The notes under the pieces: model-generated
Database searches by the model: none
What the model was told of the DNA's origin: nothing
What the model saw: the letters and a program-made list of their open reading frames with translations, nothing else
Translations under genes and position numbers: made by a program
Shown here: one piece after another, positions 52,634-61,864 of the stretch
How the letters are laid out: each line of letters begins with the position of its first letter
Numbering within the stretch: position 1 is the first letter of the stretch
Assembly (NCBI RefSeq): GCF_005860765.1
Contig: NZ_VCEI01000011.1
Coordinates: forward strand, 930,001 to 994,000
Origin: Dyadobacter sediminis
GTDB lineage: Bacteria > Bacteroidota > Bacteroidia > Cytophagales > Spirosomataceae
Reading direction: 5' to 3'
DNA: 64,000 bases

Positions 52634-54040
52634 ATGGCTAATCGTCCCAACGTCTATCTGATTCATGCCTCCGATGCTGTTCAACACGTGGATTACATGA
52701 AGGAAATACTGATCCGCCTCAAAGCCGGAAACCGGATCAGCAGTTTTATCCCGCTGGAAGGTGCCGCAGCATGGGCGCTTCCTGAAAAAAACCTGCTTGC
52801 CGGCGACGCCATCGTCGTTTTACTGACCAACCAGATCATCCCGTTTAAAGAAGAAGGTGAAAAGTACCTTAAAAGCCTTCAGAACAAAGACCTCAAAATA
52901 ATAGAAATCATTATCGACAGCATTCCTTACGATTCCGGATTCTACTTTTTTCCGGACGATGCACAGCCGATCCGGGAAAAGGGTAAAATGGACGAAGCCT
53001 GGGGAAAAGTTGAAAAAGGGCTGGAACAGATGTTTCCGCCGGTAAATGGAAAAGAGAAGAAGTCCGATTTTACAAAATACCTTAAATACGCTGTTGCCGC
53101 TATTGTTTTATTGTTGTTAATCTGGCTTGTTCCGAAGCTTTTTCATAAGAATGAAGTAAACTTTACTTTCCGGGTACAGGATGCATTGATGAAGCAAAAA
53201 AAGGATACTTCATCTTGTTATCAGCCGTGCCTTGCGAGCTTTTATGCAGAATCCGGCGACGCTGAAAATCTGGTCTGGAATTTCGGCGATTCTCTGCAAA
53301 AAACGGCGGTTACAGGCCAATATCCGGAATATCTGTTTACACAGGCCGGAACTTACACGATAAAACTGGCTGCCGGCAAAGAAGAGGATGCCGCAAGTAC
53401 GGAAAAGAAACTGGAGGTCAAACCTGTTCCGCAAGCAGACTTTGAAGTAGTGAACAATGGATGCGTGGCACCGTGCCAGCTTACATTTATCAACCGATCC
53501 GTTTATGCCGATCAGTATTCCTGGGACCTTGGCAATGGCATAACGACCACTGAAAAAGATGCCAAAAATATCCAGTACCCGGCCAGCGGAAATTTTACCG
53601 TGCGCCTGACGGCATCCAACAAGGACGGCATCAAGCTGGATACTTCCAAATCCGTAACAATTGCTGTAGACGAATCGCCTTTTGCACGGTTCACTGCGAG
53701 TTATTCAGGCGATGAACAGCATAAATACAGAATGACGTTTAAAAACAATTCCCAATACAGCGATGAATATACATGGTCATTCGGCGATGGCAGCGATTTG
53801 CTGAAAACAAATAATCAGGACGCCATCACACATGATTTTCCATCCCTGAAAACCTACCGGGTTGCCCTCACGGCATCCAAAAATCGATCAGCAACAGACG
53901 AATACACCGACGACGTTTACCCGAGAAAATTCATCTGGCAATACAAGGATTATATAAAAGCCGTCAATAAAACCAACCCGGCGTACATGGAGGAAATTAA
54001 AAAATATGCTGTCAAAGATGCAGCCAGATTTCCGAGGTAA
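52634..54040 (+). CDS. TIR-like domain + membrane helix + PKD-repeat protein
   Basis: A 468-residue paralogue of the previous gene in its first half: PNVYLIHASDAVQHVDYMKE, GDAIVVLLTNQI, IEIIIDSIPYD and ADQPIRE-like DDAQPIRE, then a membrane helix (about 153-172, LKYAVAAIVLLLLIWLVPKL). The outer part differs: three PKD domains with WNFGDS and AGTYTIKL, YSWDLGNG and SGNFTVRLTAS, YTWSFGDGS and KTYRVALTAS. It ends with a short helical tail. It follows the first TIR-like gene by 196 bp and converges with the PAAR gene 21 bp away. PKD domains commonly bind proteins or sugars. Confidence 0.72.
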   Translation: MANRPNVYLIHASDAVQHVDYMKEILIRLKAGNRISSFIPLEGAAAWALPEKNLLAGDAIVVLLTNQIIPFKEEGEKYLKSLQNKDLKIIEIIIDSIPYDSGFYFFPDDAQPIREKGKMDEAWGKVEKGLEQMFPPVNGKEKKSDFTKYLKYAVAAIVLLLLIWLVPKLFHKNEVNFTFRVQDALMKQKKDTSSCYQPCLASFYAESGDAENLVWNFGDSLQKTAVTGQYPEYLFTQAGTYTIKLAAGKEEDAASTEKKLEVKPVPQADFEVVNNGCVAPCQLTFINRSVYADQYSWDLGNGITTTEKDAKNIQYPASGNFTVRLTASNKDGIKLDTSKSVTIAVDESPFARFTASYSGDEQHKYRMTFKNNSQYSDEYTWSFGDGSDLLKTNNQDAITHDFPSLKTYRVALTASKNRSATDEYTDDVYPRKFIWQYKDYIKAVNKTNPAYMEEIKKYAVKDAARFPR

Positions 54041-54061
54041 TACGTACTTTATACAAGACCG

Positions 54062-54352
54062 TTACCCGATCAGCACCGTCATGCAGCCCAGCAGGATTGT
54101 ACCGCCGTGCGCCGTCGTATCGCCCAGCCTCGCAGCAGGTTTTCCTCCGATCAGTACCGTGCCGGAACCCGCTGCAATCATGTCGGGCGGCCCTGCGCAG
54201 GTACAAAGGCTTGTCACCGTTGCTGCCGGCATTCCGCCGATCAGAACCGTAGGAACGCCGGGCGGCATCACTGGCCCTCCGACGTGGGGAACCAAAGCTG
54301 TAATCATCGGGCAGACATGCATATCTCCTACTCTTGCTGCGGGCTGTCCCAT
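54062..54352 (-). CDS. PAAR-domain spike-tip protein (Afp10-like)
   Basis: A 96-residue PAAR protein: MGQPAARVGDMHVCP, GGPVMPPGVPTVLIGG, PAATVTSLCTCAGPPD and VLIGGKPAARLGDTTAHGG. The His and Cys residues (HVCP, CTC) fit the zinc-bound tip. It would cap the VgrG-like spike. It is detached from the main minus-strand run by the two plus-strand TIR-like genes and is transcribed separately. Confidence 0.9.
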   Translation of the reverse strand: MGQPAARVGDMHVCPMITALVPHVGGPVMPPGVPTVLIGGMPAATVTSLCTCAGPPDMIAAGSGTVLIGGKPAARLGDTTAHGGTILLGCMTVLIG

Positions 54353-54977
54353 CTTGCCGGTTAAATAGTTGAAAAGGGATTACAATGCCAGGCGATAATC
54401 AGACAAATAATTCCAATAATGCCAGTTATAAATGTAAATATAAATTTTTGTGCATTTTCAATAACGCGGGGCCATTTTTGTCAAATGCAGCCTGACAGGC
54501 TACCCATAAAATAAAATCTACAAATTAATTGTAGTTACTTGTGCATTTTTGTCGTACTTTTCTGTTATATAGTCAATGTCGGATAATCCGGATTGTTGCT
54601 TTAATCCGATTTGTTGATGTAACTGGTTACCCGGCATAGCCGATTAATGAATGATTTCAGGCATGGTATAAAGTACATTTGACAACGTTGTAAAATGACG
54701 GATTTTCCGGTTTTCCAAGGCAACATTTCGGGAATTTTCTACGTAACTGCTTATAAATGTTTGTATTTTGTTTAGAATTTAAATCGCTTTTCTTGAAACA
54801 GAGAATTATTTTATGTATATTTTGAATAAAGGCGCGTTTTTTGTGGTTAAAGAACTTACTGCGCATTGATCAATCGGTAAGTATTGCAGAATTCAATCAA
54901 ACAAAGCTCCTGATTCCGGAAGCCTTGTTTTTAATATCACACTACAATCATTTCTATATTGCTCGTAATATCATCCT
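54353..54977. other. Long AT-rich intergenic gap with one terminator-like hairpin
   Basis: A 625-bp gap upstream of the PAAR gene (minus) and the lyase-like gene (plus). I see no credible protein gene. It holds a small GCCTGACAGGC hairpin at about 54489 and the hairpin at 54899. A small RNA could be hidden here but nothing proves it. Confidence 0.4.
54899..54932 (+). terminator. Terminator-like hairpin just upstream of the lyase-like gene
   Basis: AAACAAAGCTCC and GGAAGCCTTGTTT pair with one mismatch and a small bulge, followed by TTTTT. It lies 45 bp before the ATG at 54978, with no plus-strand gene for 860 bp upstream. It may end a small RNA or act as an attenuator in the gene's 5' leader. 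Confidence 0.5.
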
Positions 54978-57224
54978 ATGAATGCAGAAAATCTACTCCC
55001 TCTAAAAGCATTTGATTTTAGGCATGTCCCTCTTTCCATGAACAATGACCTTTCTTTTTCCAGGGAAGGTGAAGCCTCTTTTTACGGTTCCGACGGTTAC
55101 CTGCACTTTGCACTTCCCGGAACGAACTGGCTTATTGACAGTGTTAAAATGACTGATTTGCCATGGAGTAAAGTAGGCACGACTGTTTCAGAAATCAACG
55201 ACAGGAACATTGCAGGGAATTTCAGTTTTGTAAAGAAACTGGCCGAGTCAAATGGCACGGGAGAACACCGGATTTCACAGGAAGTGAATGTGGTGATGGA
55301 TATTCCGCTGACGATCAGCGTTTATGTCAAAGCCGGCACCAGAAATCTGGTACAGTTCAGCTTTCTGAATGCTGCCACCTATACCGGAGGAAATCCGGGT
55401 ATGCGGGTTGACCTGACGAACGGCACCATTACTTCCAAAAGCTCCAATATTATTTCCTGTGAGGCCGTTGACAGTGGAAACGGCTGGTGGCGGCTTGCTG
55501 TTACCGGTGTTCCGGATCTGGGAACGGAATCGGGTCTTCATATTTACATACTCAACGAAAGTTATACGGTCAGCTATGACGGCAACCCGGATAAGTACAT
55601 ATATGTATGGGGTGCGCAGTTTGAGCAGGGTTTCAAGGCATCGGCTTTTACACCCACAACCACGGCACCTTATTTCGGATTAAGGTACAATTATAATCTT
55701 GCTTCCAAGCCTGTTCTGGCCGGCGTACTTATTGAACCCGCAGGAACGAACCTGTTTTTATACTCGCATACTTTCAACCAGAGTGCCTGGAAAGCCAAAG
55801 ATACCCGGATTAATCTGGTTTCGGAGCGTTCTCCGGACGGAACACTCAATGCCTATAAACTGACCGAGAACGCCGGTTATTCTTCCCATTATCTGATTCC
55901 GGAACCAATGGTGGAAACCGAAGCGGGAGGCGTTTATACCATCAGTGTTTTCCTGAAGGCTGCCGGCCGCAATTGGGCATATTTCAATATCAACGGCGTT
56001 ACGGCCCATTTCAATCTTGCAAATGGTATCCTGGGAAATCTAAGTTTTAAAATTGAATCTGCTGCTATGGAAAGCGCGGGCAACGGCTGGTACCGGTGCT
56101 CGTCCACGTTTGTTTCAGTGACGCCGGTTGCTTCCATAAGGATCGGTACCGAGATTGAAAATGCCGAAATGGTTTATACCGGGAATGGCAGCGCCGGAGT
56201 ACTGATCTGGGGTGCCCAGCTTGAAAAAGGTGATAAAACGACAAGTTACATCCGGACCAGTGAAAAGGCTGCTTCCCGCAGCGCAGACAAAGTCACACTG
56301 ACCCGCCCCAAATCCAATGTTCCGCTGGATGTTTTTATACAGCGAAGAAACGGCGGTATATGGATGACTGAGCAAACGGACGATCATGAAGTATCGACTT
56401 CCGAAAGTGAAGTTCAGCTTATACAATATTATAATCCGGAAATGCCGGATGTCAAAAAAGAGGAAATTTCGCAAAGTCTTTTCCCGCAGGAATATGGCTA
56501 TTTTGCAGATGATTCGGCTCAGGTAATGATTTTCGGCACTGAATACAAAGCACAAACGCCGAACAAGCCGTGGTCCCTGCAAAAAGCGTACAACAAAACT
56601 TCTCCGACTTTCCGGATGCAGGTTAAAAATGGCGACCGATGGAGCGGTGATATAAAAACCATGCGGTCAAGAGAACGTTCCGAGCTTTATCTTAAGAGCG
56701 CAAACCTTCCTTTTGACCAGGATGTCTGGCTTTCTTTTGCGATAAAAATAGAACCCGGCGAGGCGCTGGATCTGTCCGACAATGGTTTTTGCATCATCGG
56801 CCAGTTTCATGCGAGTGAAGATGCCGAAGATGTAAGTTCTGCCCCTATTCTGGGACTGCGGATGGAAGGAGCTGATACCATCCGGCTCTATACGTGTTCC
56901 ACTACAGAAAACCCGCATACAGTCGGGCCACCGATCGTTCCGAGGGCATTCAGCAGATTTACGCGCGGCATCTGGCACCGAATTGTTATCCGTGCCCGGT
57001 TTTCTCCTACCAATGCAGACCTGCAATGGTGGAAAAACGGTGAAGAACTGATCAATCTTACGGGTATCGGCATGGGCTTTCCGGATAAAACCGGTCCATA
57101 CTGGAAATTTGGCTTATACCGGTCAACGATGCGGCAGACACTTGCTGTAGAGTATGCCAATATGGAGCTGAGCTATACGGCCTCACTTCTTCCGCGAGTC
57201 AAGCAACCGCTGATTATCATATAG
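54978..57224 (+). CDS. Leaderless heparin-lyase-I-like protein with fibre-type carbohydrate-binding repeats
   Basis: A 748-residue protein without a signal peptide. Two repeats resemble the carbohydrate-binding modules of phage tail fibres: one at about 50-230 (VSVYVKAGTRNLVQFSFL-type, VWGAQFEQGFKASAFTPTTT) and one at about 250-430 (TNLFLYSHTFNQSAWKAKD, IWGAQLEKGDKTTSYIRTSE). The C-terminal part (about 505-740) looks like the heparin lyase I/polysaccharide lyase fold, with SRERSELYLKSANLPFDQDV, GQFHAS, GIWHRIVIRARFS and QWWKNGEELINL. It lies beside the eCIS locus. A fibre-bound depolymerase is an attractive reading, but secretion by another route is possible. Confidence 0.75.
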   Translation: MNAENLLPLKAFDFRHVPLSMNNDLSFSREGEASFYGSDGYLHFALPGTNWLIDSVKMTDLPWSKVGTTVSEINDRNIAGNFSFVKKLAESNGTGEHRISQEVNVVMDIPLTISVYVKAGTRNLVQFSFLNAATYTGGNPGMRVDLTNGTITSKSSNIISCEAVDSGNGWWRLAVTGVPDLGTESGLHIYILNESYTVSYDGNPDKYIYVWGAQFEQGFKASAFTPTTTAPYFGLRYNYNLASKPVLAGVLIEPAGTNLFLYSHTFNQSAWKAKDTRINLVSERSPDGTLNAYKLTENAGYSSHYLIPEPMVETEAGGVYTISVFLKAAGRNWAYFNINGVTAHFNLANGILGNLSFKIESAAMESAGNGWYRCSSTFVSVTPVASIRIGTEIENAEMVYTGNGSAGVLIWGAQLEKGDKTTSYIRTSEKAASRSADKVTLTRPKSNVPLDVFIQRRNGGIWMTEQTDDHEVSTSESEVQLIQYYNPEMPDVKKEEISQSLFPQEYGYFADDSAQVMIFGTEYKAQTPNKPWSLQKAYNKTSPTFRMQVKNGDRWSGDIKTMRSRERSELYLKSANLPFDQDVWLSFAIKIEPGEALDLSDNGFCIIGQFHASEDAEDVSSAPILGLRMEGADTIRLYTCSTTENPHTVGPPIVPRAFSRFTRGIWHRIVIRARFSPTNADLQWWKNGEELINLTGIGMGFPDKTGPYWKFGLYRSTMRQTLAVEYANMELSYTASLLPRVKQPLIII

Positions 57225-57244
57225 TGCTTCTAAACATTGAACAT

Positions 57245-57281
57245 AAAAAAGACTGTCTTGCAAGCCGAGACAGTCTTTTTT
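57245..57281 (+). terminator. Rho-independent terminator after the lyase-like gene
   Basis: AAAAAAGACTGTCT pairs with AGACAGTCTTTTTT around the loop TGCAAGCCG. A and T runs on both sides make it a strong terminator. Confidence 0.88.
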
Positions 57282-57396
57282 GTACATCCAATAAAAGTCA
57301 GAAATCCAGTTTCATATTTAAATAAATATTTTATACGCAATGCTGATTTCAGGATCGCCCATTCAGGAAAGCAAAACCGGTTTACAAGCCTGCTTT

Positions 57397-59265
57397 TTAC
57401 TTTTTCACAATCTGGTGCGTACTTCCGGAGCCATCCTGTTTAATGATGACCAGCGTATACAATCCAGTCTGTAAATGCCGCAAGTCAATTTCACTAACGG
57501 GCACTTCTGACTTAAACACCTGCTTTCCGCCGGTATTTAGCAAGGTTAAGCTTTTTATAATATTTTTATCCGCAGCTTCAATGTAGATCTTCTCGTGTGA
57601 CGGGTTCGGATATACTGAAAATGTTGATCCGGATATTTCAACATCTACGTTCTGAATCCGGCTGTAAGTAAAAGTCTGATCCTGATCAATCATTTTAAGT
57701 CTGTACAAATTCCGGCCTTTCATAGCAGCCGAATCAGTAAAAGTATAGTGGCTGTTCACTTGTGAATTCCCGGCAGATTGTACACTGCCAATTGTGAGCC
57801 ACTGTTTTCCATTATAGCTGCGCTGGACTTCAAAACTTTTACTGTTTTCTTCACTGGCAGTTTTCCAGTCTAGCTGCACATTTCTTTCAACTGCCTTGGC
57901 TGTAAAGCTGATGAGTTCTACCGGAAGAACTACATCATTCATGTAGCGGGCAAGTGCGAAATTGTAATCGCTGCCATTTTTGGTATAACCGGCAACAACA
58001 ATCTTTCCGTTTTTCTGAAGAGCCATACTGGTTCCAAAATCCCAGTTTCCAGCAAAATCTGTGATGACTTTCCCGTTTGCACCAAAGCTGTTGTCCAGCG
58101 TACCATCCGTATTGTAACGTGCAAGTGCAAAGTCCAGAGTAGTTCCGTTATTTCTGGCTGTAAAGCCAAATGCCAGAATTTTCCCATCCGTTTGTAGCAC
58201 CACAGAAGCAGGAACATCATCTGTATTATCAAATGTTGTTAATACAATGCCATTGTTGCCGAACGTATTATCAATGCTGCCGTTGCTATTATAGCGGACG
58301 AGTGCAAAATCATCAAAGCCTCCTATTTTCACAGCTTTAGTTGTGCCAGTTGTAATAATTTTTCCATCTGCCTGAATCTTAAGTGATACTGCAACATCCC
58401 ACTTTCCCAATGTAGTTTTTACAATGCCATTTGTGCCAAAAGAATAGTCCATTTGCCCATCAACTTCAAACCGAGATATTAAAAATATATTATTGAATGT
58501 GTCATTAATTTCATCGTATACTTCTGTAAAACCTGCTACAACAATCTTTCCATTAACTTGTAATTCCATTGCTCTAATAGATTGCCAACTTCCCAATATG
58601 CCAACATGTGATATTCTTCTACCATTTATACCAAAATTAGAATCTAAAGATCCATCATTATTGTACCGAGCCATTGCTAAATCAAGATCAGTGTTAGATA
58701 GATCACCTGAATATCCACCTACAATAATTTTACCGTCCGGCTGCAAAAGAACCTTATTTGCTTTTTCATTGGTATTGTTAAAATCTGTTGTAACAACGCC
58801 GCCAGTTCCAAAACCCAGATCTCTGCTGCCATTAGAATTGTATCTAACCATTGCAAAATCATAATTGGTACCATTCCAACTGTATCCTGCCGCAATGATT
58901 TTCCCATCTGGCTGAATAACCACTGAATATGGAATATCTTCATCAATGCCCACAATTGTTTTAACTACTCCGAAATTACCAAATGAATTATCTATAGAAC
59001 CATCTGAATTGTAACGAACAAGTGTGAAATAGGCATTATAGTCTACGGGCGTACAATACCCTGCCATAATTATCTTTCCGTCATCCTGTACAAGAACAGA
59101 TGTAGCGATATTTCTTGTCTGATCAACATCAGTTACTACTTTTCCATTCTGCCCGAATGAAGCATCCAGCATTCCTGATTGGGCAAACAAGTGGGTAGAA
59201 CAAATAAGAAAAGCAGGTGTAAACAGGGAAAGTGTAAAGTGGAAAAGTCTTGTCATCAAGTTCAT
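57397..59265 (-). CDS. Delta-60-repeat protein with T9SS type A sorting domain
   Basis: A 622-residue secreted protein. A signal peptide (about 1-29, ending HLFAQ) is followed by about seven delta-60 repeats of some 55 residues, such as VIQPDGKIIAAGYSWNGTNY and FALVRYNSNGSIDNTFGNNG, likely a beta-propeller. A fibronectin-like region (LDWKTASEENSKSFEVQRS) and a C-terminal T9SS sorting domain follow (VYPNPSHEKIYIEA ... LQTGLYTLVI). It would be exported across the outer membrane by the type IX system and fixed to the surface. Its target is unknown. Confidence 0.92.
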   Translation of the reverse strand: MNLMTRLFHFTLSLFTPAFLICSTHLFAQSGMLDASFGQNGKVVTDVDQTRNIATSVLVQDDGKIIMAGYCTPVDYNAYFTLVRYNSDGSIDNSFGNFGVVKTIVGIDEDIPYSVVIQPDGKIIAAGYSWNGTNYDFAMVRYNSNGSRDLGFGTGGVVTTDFNNTNEKANKVLLQPDGKIIVGGYSGDLSNTDLDLAMARYNNDGSLDSNFGINGRRISHVGILGSWQSIRAMELQVNGKIVVAGFTEVYDEINDTFNNIFLISRFEVDGQMDYSFGTNGIVKTTLGKWDVAVSLKIQADGKIITTGTTKAVKIGGFDDFALVRYNSNGSIDNTFGNNGIVLTTFDNTDDVPASVVLQTDGKILAFGFTARNNGTTLDFALARYNTDGTLDNSFGANGKVITDFAGNWDFGTSMALQKNGKIVVAGYTKNGSDYNFALARYMNDVVLPVELISFTAKAVERNVQLDWKTASEENSKSFEVQRSYNGKQWLTIGSVQSAGNSQVNSHYTFTDSAAMKGRNLYRLKMIDQDQTFTYSRIQNVDVEISGSTFSVYPNPSHEKIYIEAADKNIIKSLTLLNTGGKQVFKSEVPVSEIDLRHLQTGLYTLVIIKQDGSGSTHQIVKK

Positions 59266-59609
59266 TTGATAAGCGTGTGTAAATGATTTTGTTCATCACT
59301 CGGGTGAAATTAGCAGATCGAGTTGATGGATTAAAGAAACTCAAACTTTGCGAATCCAGAAACCATCTAGGCCGTTCAGTTTTCAGCCGGTACTTATCAT
59401 TATACAAATGGTATTTACAGGGTTTAAAATAGCGTCGAGTAATGTAATTAGAACGATTAAACACTTTTGCACAAACGTGTTAATACAGCATGAAAAAGCC
59501 CCGTTCTGCATGTGAACGAGGCATTTGGAATAGTTAACTATGTTTTGAATGGATATCCTCAATCTGTAATTATCAGCTATTTTGGATAGCAGTAATAAAT
59601 GACATTCAA
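59266..59609. other. Intergenic gap
   Basis: A 344-bp gap between the delta-60 protein's start and the SDR gene's end. Apart from the terminator hairpin at 59493-59522, I see nothing in it. Confidence 0.4.
59493..59522 (-). terminator. Terminator for the SDR gene
   Basis: On the minus strand, GCCTCGTTC and GAACGGGGC form a stem with one G-T pair around ACATGCA, followed by TTTTTC. It lies about 90 bp after the SDR stop. Confidence 0.7.
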
Positions 59610-60500
59610 TTAAATCGTCGGTGTACCGCCTGTAACCTGTATCGTAGAAGCGGTCATGTAGCTCGAATCCTGCGAAGCCAGCAATACATATGCAGGTGCA
59701 AGTTCCGCTGGTTGCCCGGCACGTTTCAACGGTGTATCCGAACCAAATGACTTTACTTTTTCAGGCGGCATGGTGGATGGAATCAGCGGTGTCCAGATCG
59801 GGCCGGGCGCCACACAATTGACACGAATGCCTTTTTCTCCCCACAACTGACCCAGACCGGCTGTGAAATTCTGAATGGCTCCTTTGGTAGAAGCATAAGC
59901 CAGTAATCCGGGCGATGGACGGTATGCATTTACAGAAGTGGTATTGATAACGGTGCTGCCAGGCTTAAGATGCGGCTCGGCTGCCTTGCACAAGTAGAAC
60001 ATGGCAAATATATTGGTCCGGAAAGTGCGGTCCAGTTCCTCTGCGCTCAGTTCCTGTAATGATTCGTGCGACATCTGGAAAGCCGCGTTGTTCACCAGAA
60101 TATCCAGTCCGCCCAGTTCATTGACGGCTCGTTCCACAATTTGCTTGCAATGCGCTTCTTCCTGAATGTCACCGGGTACCAATACGGCCTTTCTGCCTGC
60201 CTGCTCTACATATTTGGCTGTTTCTCTGGCATCTTCGTCTTCACTAAGATAGGAAATCAGCACGTCGGCGCCTTCACGGGCAAAAGCAATAGCAACAGCT
60301 CTGCCTATTCCTGAATCACCGCCGGTTATGATTGCTTTCCTGCCCGTTAACTTGCCGGAGCCTTTATAAGAATTTTCGCCGTGATCCGCTTCCGGAGTAA
60401 GCTGCTCTTCGTAGCCCGGTACTGGCTGTTCCTGATCCGGGAACGGCGGTTTTTCATATTGTTCCAACGGATTCTGCATTTCGTTGCTGCTGTTTTCCAT
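59610..60500 (-). CDS. SDR-family oxidoreductase (YghA/YhdF-like)
   Basis: A 296-residue short-chain dehydrogenase with a long Pro/Glu-rich N-terminal extension (about 1-48) typical of the YghA/stress-type SDRs. The NAD(P) loop is TGGDSGIGRA (59-68), the NNAAFQ motif follows, and the catalytic Tyr202/Lys206 pair sits in YASTKGA. The terminal PAELAPAYVLLASQDSSYMT is also typical. It reduces an unknown sugar, aldehyde or quinone-type substrate. It is monocistronic, with a terminator at 59493. Confidence 0.93.
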   Translation of the reverse strand: MENSSNEMQNPLEQYEKPPFPDQEQPVPGYEEQLTPEADHGENSYKGSGKLTGRKAIITGGDSGIGRAVAIAFAREGADVLISYLSEDEDARETAKYVEQAGRKAVLVPGDIQEEAHCKQIVERAVNELGGLDILVNNAAFQMSHESLQELSAEELDRTFRTNIFAMFYLCKAAEPHLKPGSTVINTTSVNAYRPSPGLLAYASTKGAIQNFTAGLGQLWGEKGIRVNCVAPGPIWTPLIPSTMPPEKVKSFGSDTPLKRAGQPAELAPAYVLLASQDSSYMTASTIQVTGGTPTI

Positions 60501-60810
60501 AATGGTAAGTTTTAGTTAAAATTTAGAACGGCAACCGTATTGCCAACAAAATTGAGAAGGAAGAAAATCACAGTGTTATATGCATTCCTTTTACATGCCA
60601 TATCTTTGATGTTTCATCCGTTCGGGTACTTTTATCCGAATGCACTGTGCCCTGCAAATATGATGCCGCAAAGAAACCGCCAAACCTTGTTCCGCTCCTC
60701 TTTCCTGTTTTTACCCTGAATCATTTTTCAAAGAATCCGGGTTTTGGTACTTTCCACACCGTTTATATCACTTTTATCTTTAAATTGACGCTTTTAACTT
60801 TCAAGCTTGT
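60501..60810. other. Divergent intergenic gap, nothing identified
   Basis: A 310-bp gap between the SDR gene (minus) and the DUF1080 gene (plus). I see no gene and no clear promoter match. Confidence 0.35.
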
Positions 60811-61788
60811 ATGAACCATTTATTCCAGACCAACCTGCACCGGCGTTCCCGGTTTTCTCTTTTACCCGCACTTACTTTGCTGCTGGCCTTTTTCACGCTG
60901 AATACTTACGGCCATGGGCTGAAACCAATGGCTTCCCCGCTCGAAGGACGATGGGATATTACGATTGATGTTTCCGGAAAACCGTCTCCTTCGTGGCTGG
61001 AAGTGAGGCATTCCGGAACACATACGCTCGTCGGGCAGTTTACGGGGATTTCCGGAAGCGCCCGCCCTATTTCCGAAGTTCATTTCAAAGACGGCAAACT
61101 AAGCTTTGAAATTCCGCCGCAATGGGAAAAAGGCGATAAAAACCTGAGTGTGGAAGGAACACTCGCCGGGGAAAAATTGTCGGGCACACTCACAACACCT
61201 GATGGAAAAACCTATAACTGGAACGGCGTACGTGCGCCATCTCTGAGACGGCAGTCGCAGCCTTCCTGGGGAAAACCCATCAAACTAACTGAAGGAAATA
61301 CAATTAAAGGCTGGCATGCAGCAGGTGAAAACCAGTGGATTGCGGAAAACGGCATTTTGCGCAGTCCGAAATCCGGTGCCAACCTGATTACGGATGAAAA
61401 ATTCAATGACTTCAAACTGCATGTGGAATTCCGCATTCCGAAGGGAAGCAACAGCGGCGTATATCTGCGCGGCCGCTACGAAGTGCAGGTGACAGACAGC
61501 AAAGGCATGGAACCGGCACTGGATCAGCTTGGCGCCATTTACGGCTTTATCAGCCCCACAGAAATGATGGCCAAAGATCCGGGAGAATGGCAGTCATTTG
61601 ACATTACACTGGTCGGAAGAATGCTGACGCTGGTTACAAATGGCAAAACGGTGATCTGCGGACAGGAAATTCCGGGCATTACCGGCGGCGCATTGGACAG
61701 CAACGAAGGCGAACCCGGCCCGTTGTACATTCAGGGCGATCATGGTCCTGTGGAATACCGCAATATTGTAATTACGCCTGCCAAATAA
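60811..61788 (+). CDS. DUF1080 (3-keto-disaccharide hydrolase) family protein
   Basis: A 325-residue exported protein with a signal peptide (about 1-35, LLPALTLLLAFFTLNTYG). Residues about 40-145 form a small beta-sandwich (GRWDITIDVSGKPSPSWLEV). The DUF1080/3KDH domain follows (about 150-325): NTIKGWHAAGENQWIAENGI, DFKLHVEFRIPKGSNSGVYL, RGRYEVQVTDS and GPLYIQGDHGPVEYRNIVI. The family hydrolyses 3-keto glycosides. A Gfo/Idh oxidoreductase of the sort that makes or uses keto-sugars lies convergently next door, so the two may act on the same glycoside. Confidence 0.9.
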   Translation: MNHLFQTNLHRRSRFSLLPALTLLLAFFTLNTYGHGLKPMASPLEGRWDITIDVSGKPSPSWLEVRHSGTHTLVGQFTGISGSARPISEVHFKDGKLSFEIPPQWEKGDKNLSVEGTLAGEKLSGTLTTPDGKTYNWNGVRAPSLRRQSQPSWGKPIKLTEGNTIKGWHAAGENQWIAENGILRSPKSGANLITDEKFNDFKLHVEFRIPKGSNSGVYLRGRYEVQVTDSKGMEPALDQLGAIYGFISPTEMMAKDPGEWQSFDITLVGRMLTLVTNGKTVICGQEIPGITGGALDSNEGEPGPLYIQGDHGPVEYRNIVITPAK

Positions 61789-61807
61789 CAGGTATAAAAC
61801 TTTCTAT

Positions 61808-61849
61808 AAAACGCAAAAAGCAGTCCAGAATGGCTGCTTTTTGCGTTTT
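61808..61849. terminator. Bidirectional terminator
   Basis: AAAACGCAAAAAGCAG pairs with CTGCTTTTTGCGTTTT around the loop TCCAGAATGG. It sits between the two convergent genes (DUF1080 and Gfo/Idh). Confidence 0.88.
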
Positions 61850-61864
61850 AACGGCTTTTTACTT

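Noticed and set aside
30736-54352. Type VI secretion system or intact prophage as the identity of the contractile locus
   Set aside because: No TssJLM membrane complex, ClpV or phage head, terminase or lysis genes are present; DUF4255, DUF5908, AAA ATPase and eCIS-core proteins point to eCIS.
54657-54866. Minus-strand 69-residue frame in the gap before the lyase-like gene
   Set aside because: Lys/Asn-rich translation of AT-rich DNA, no start context or domain.
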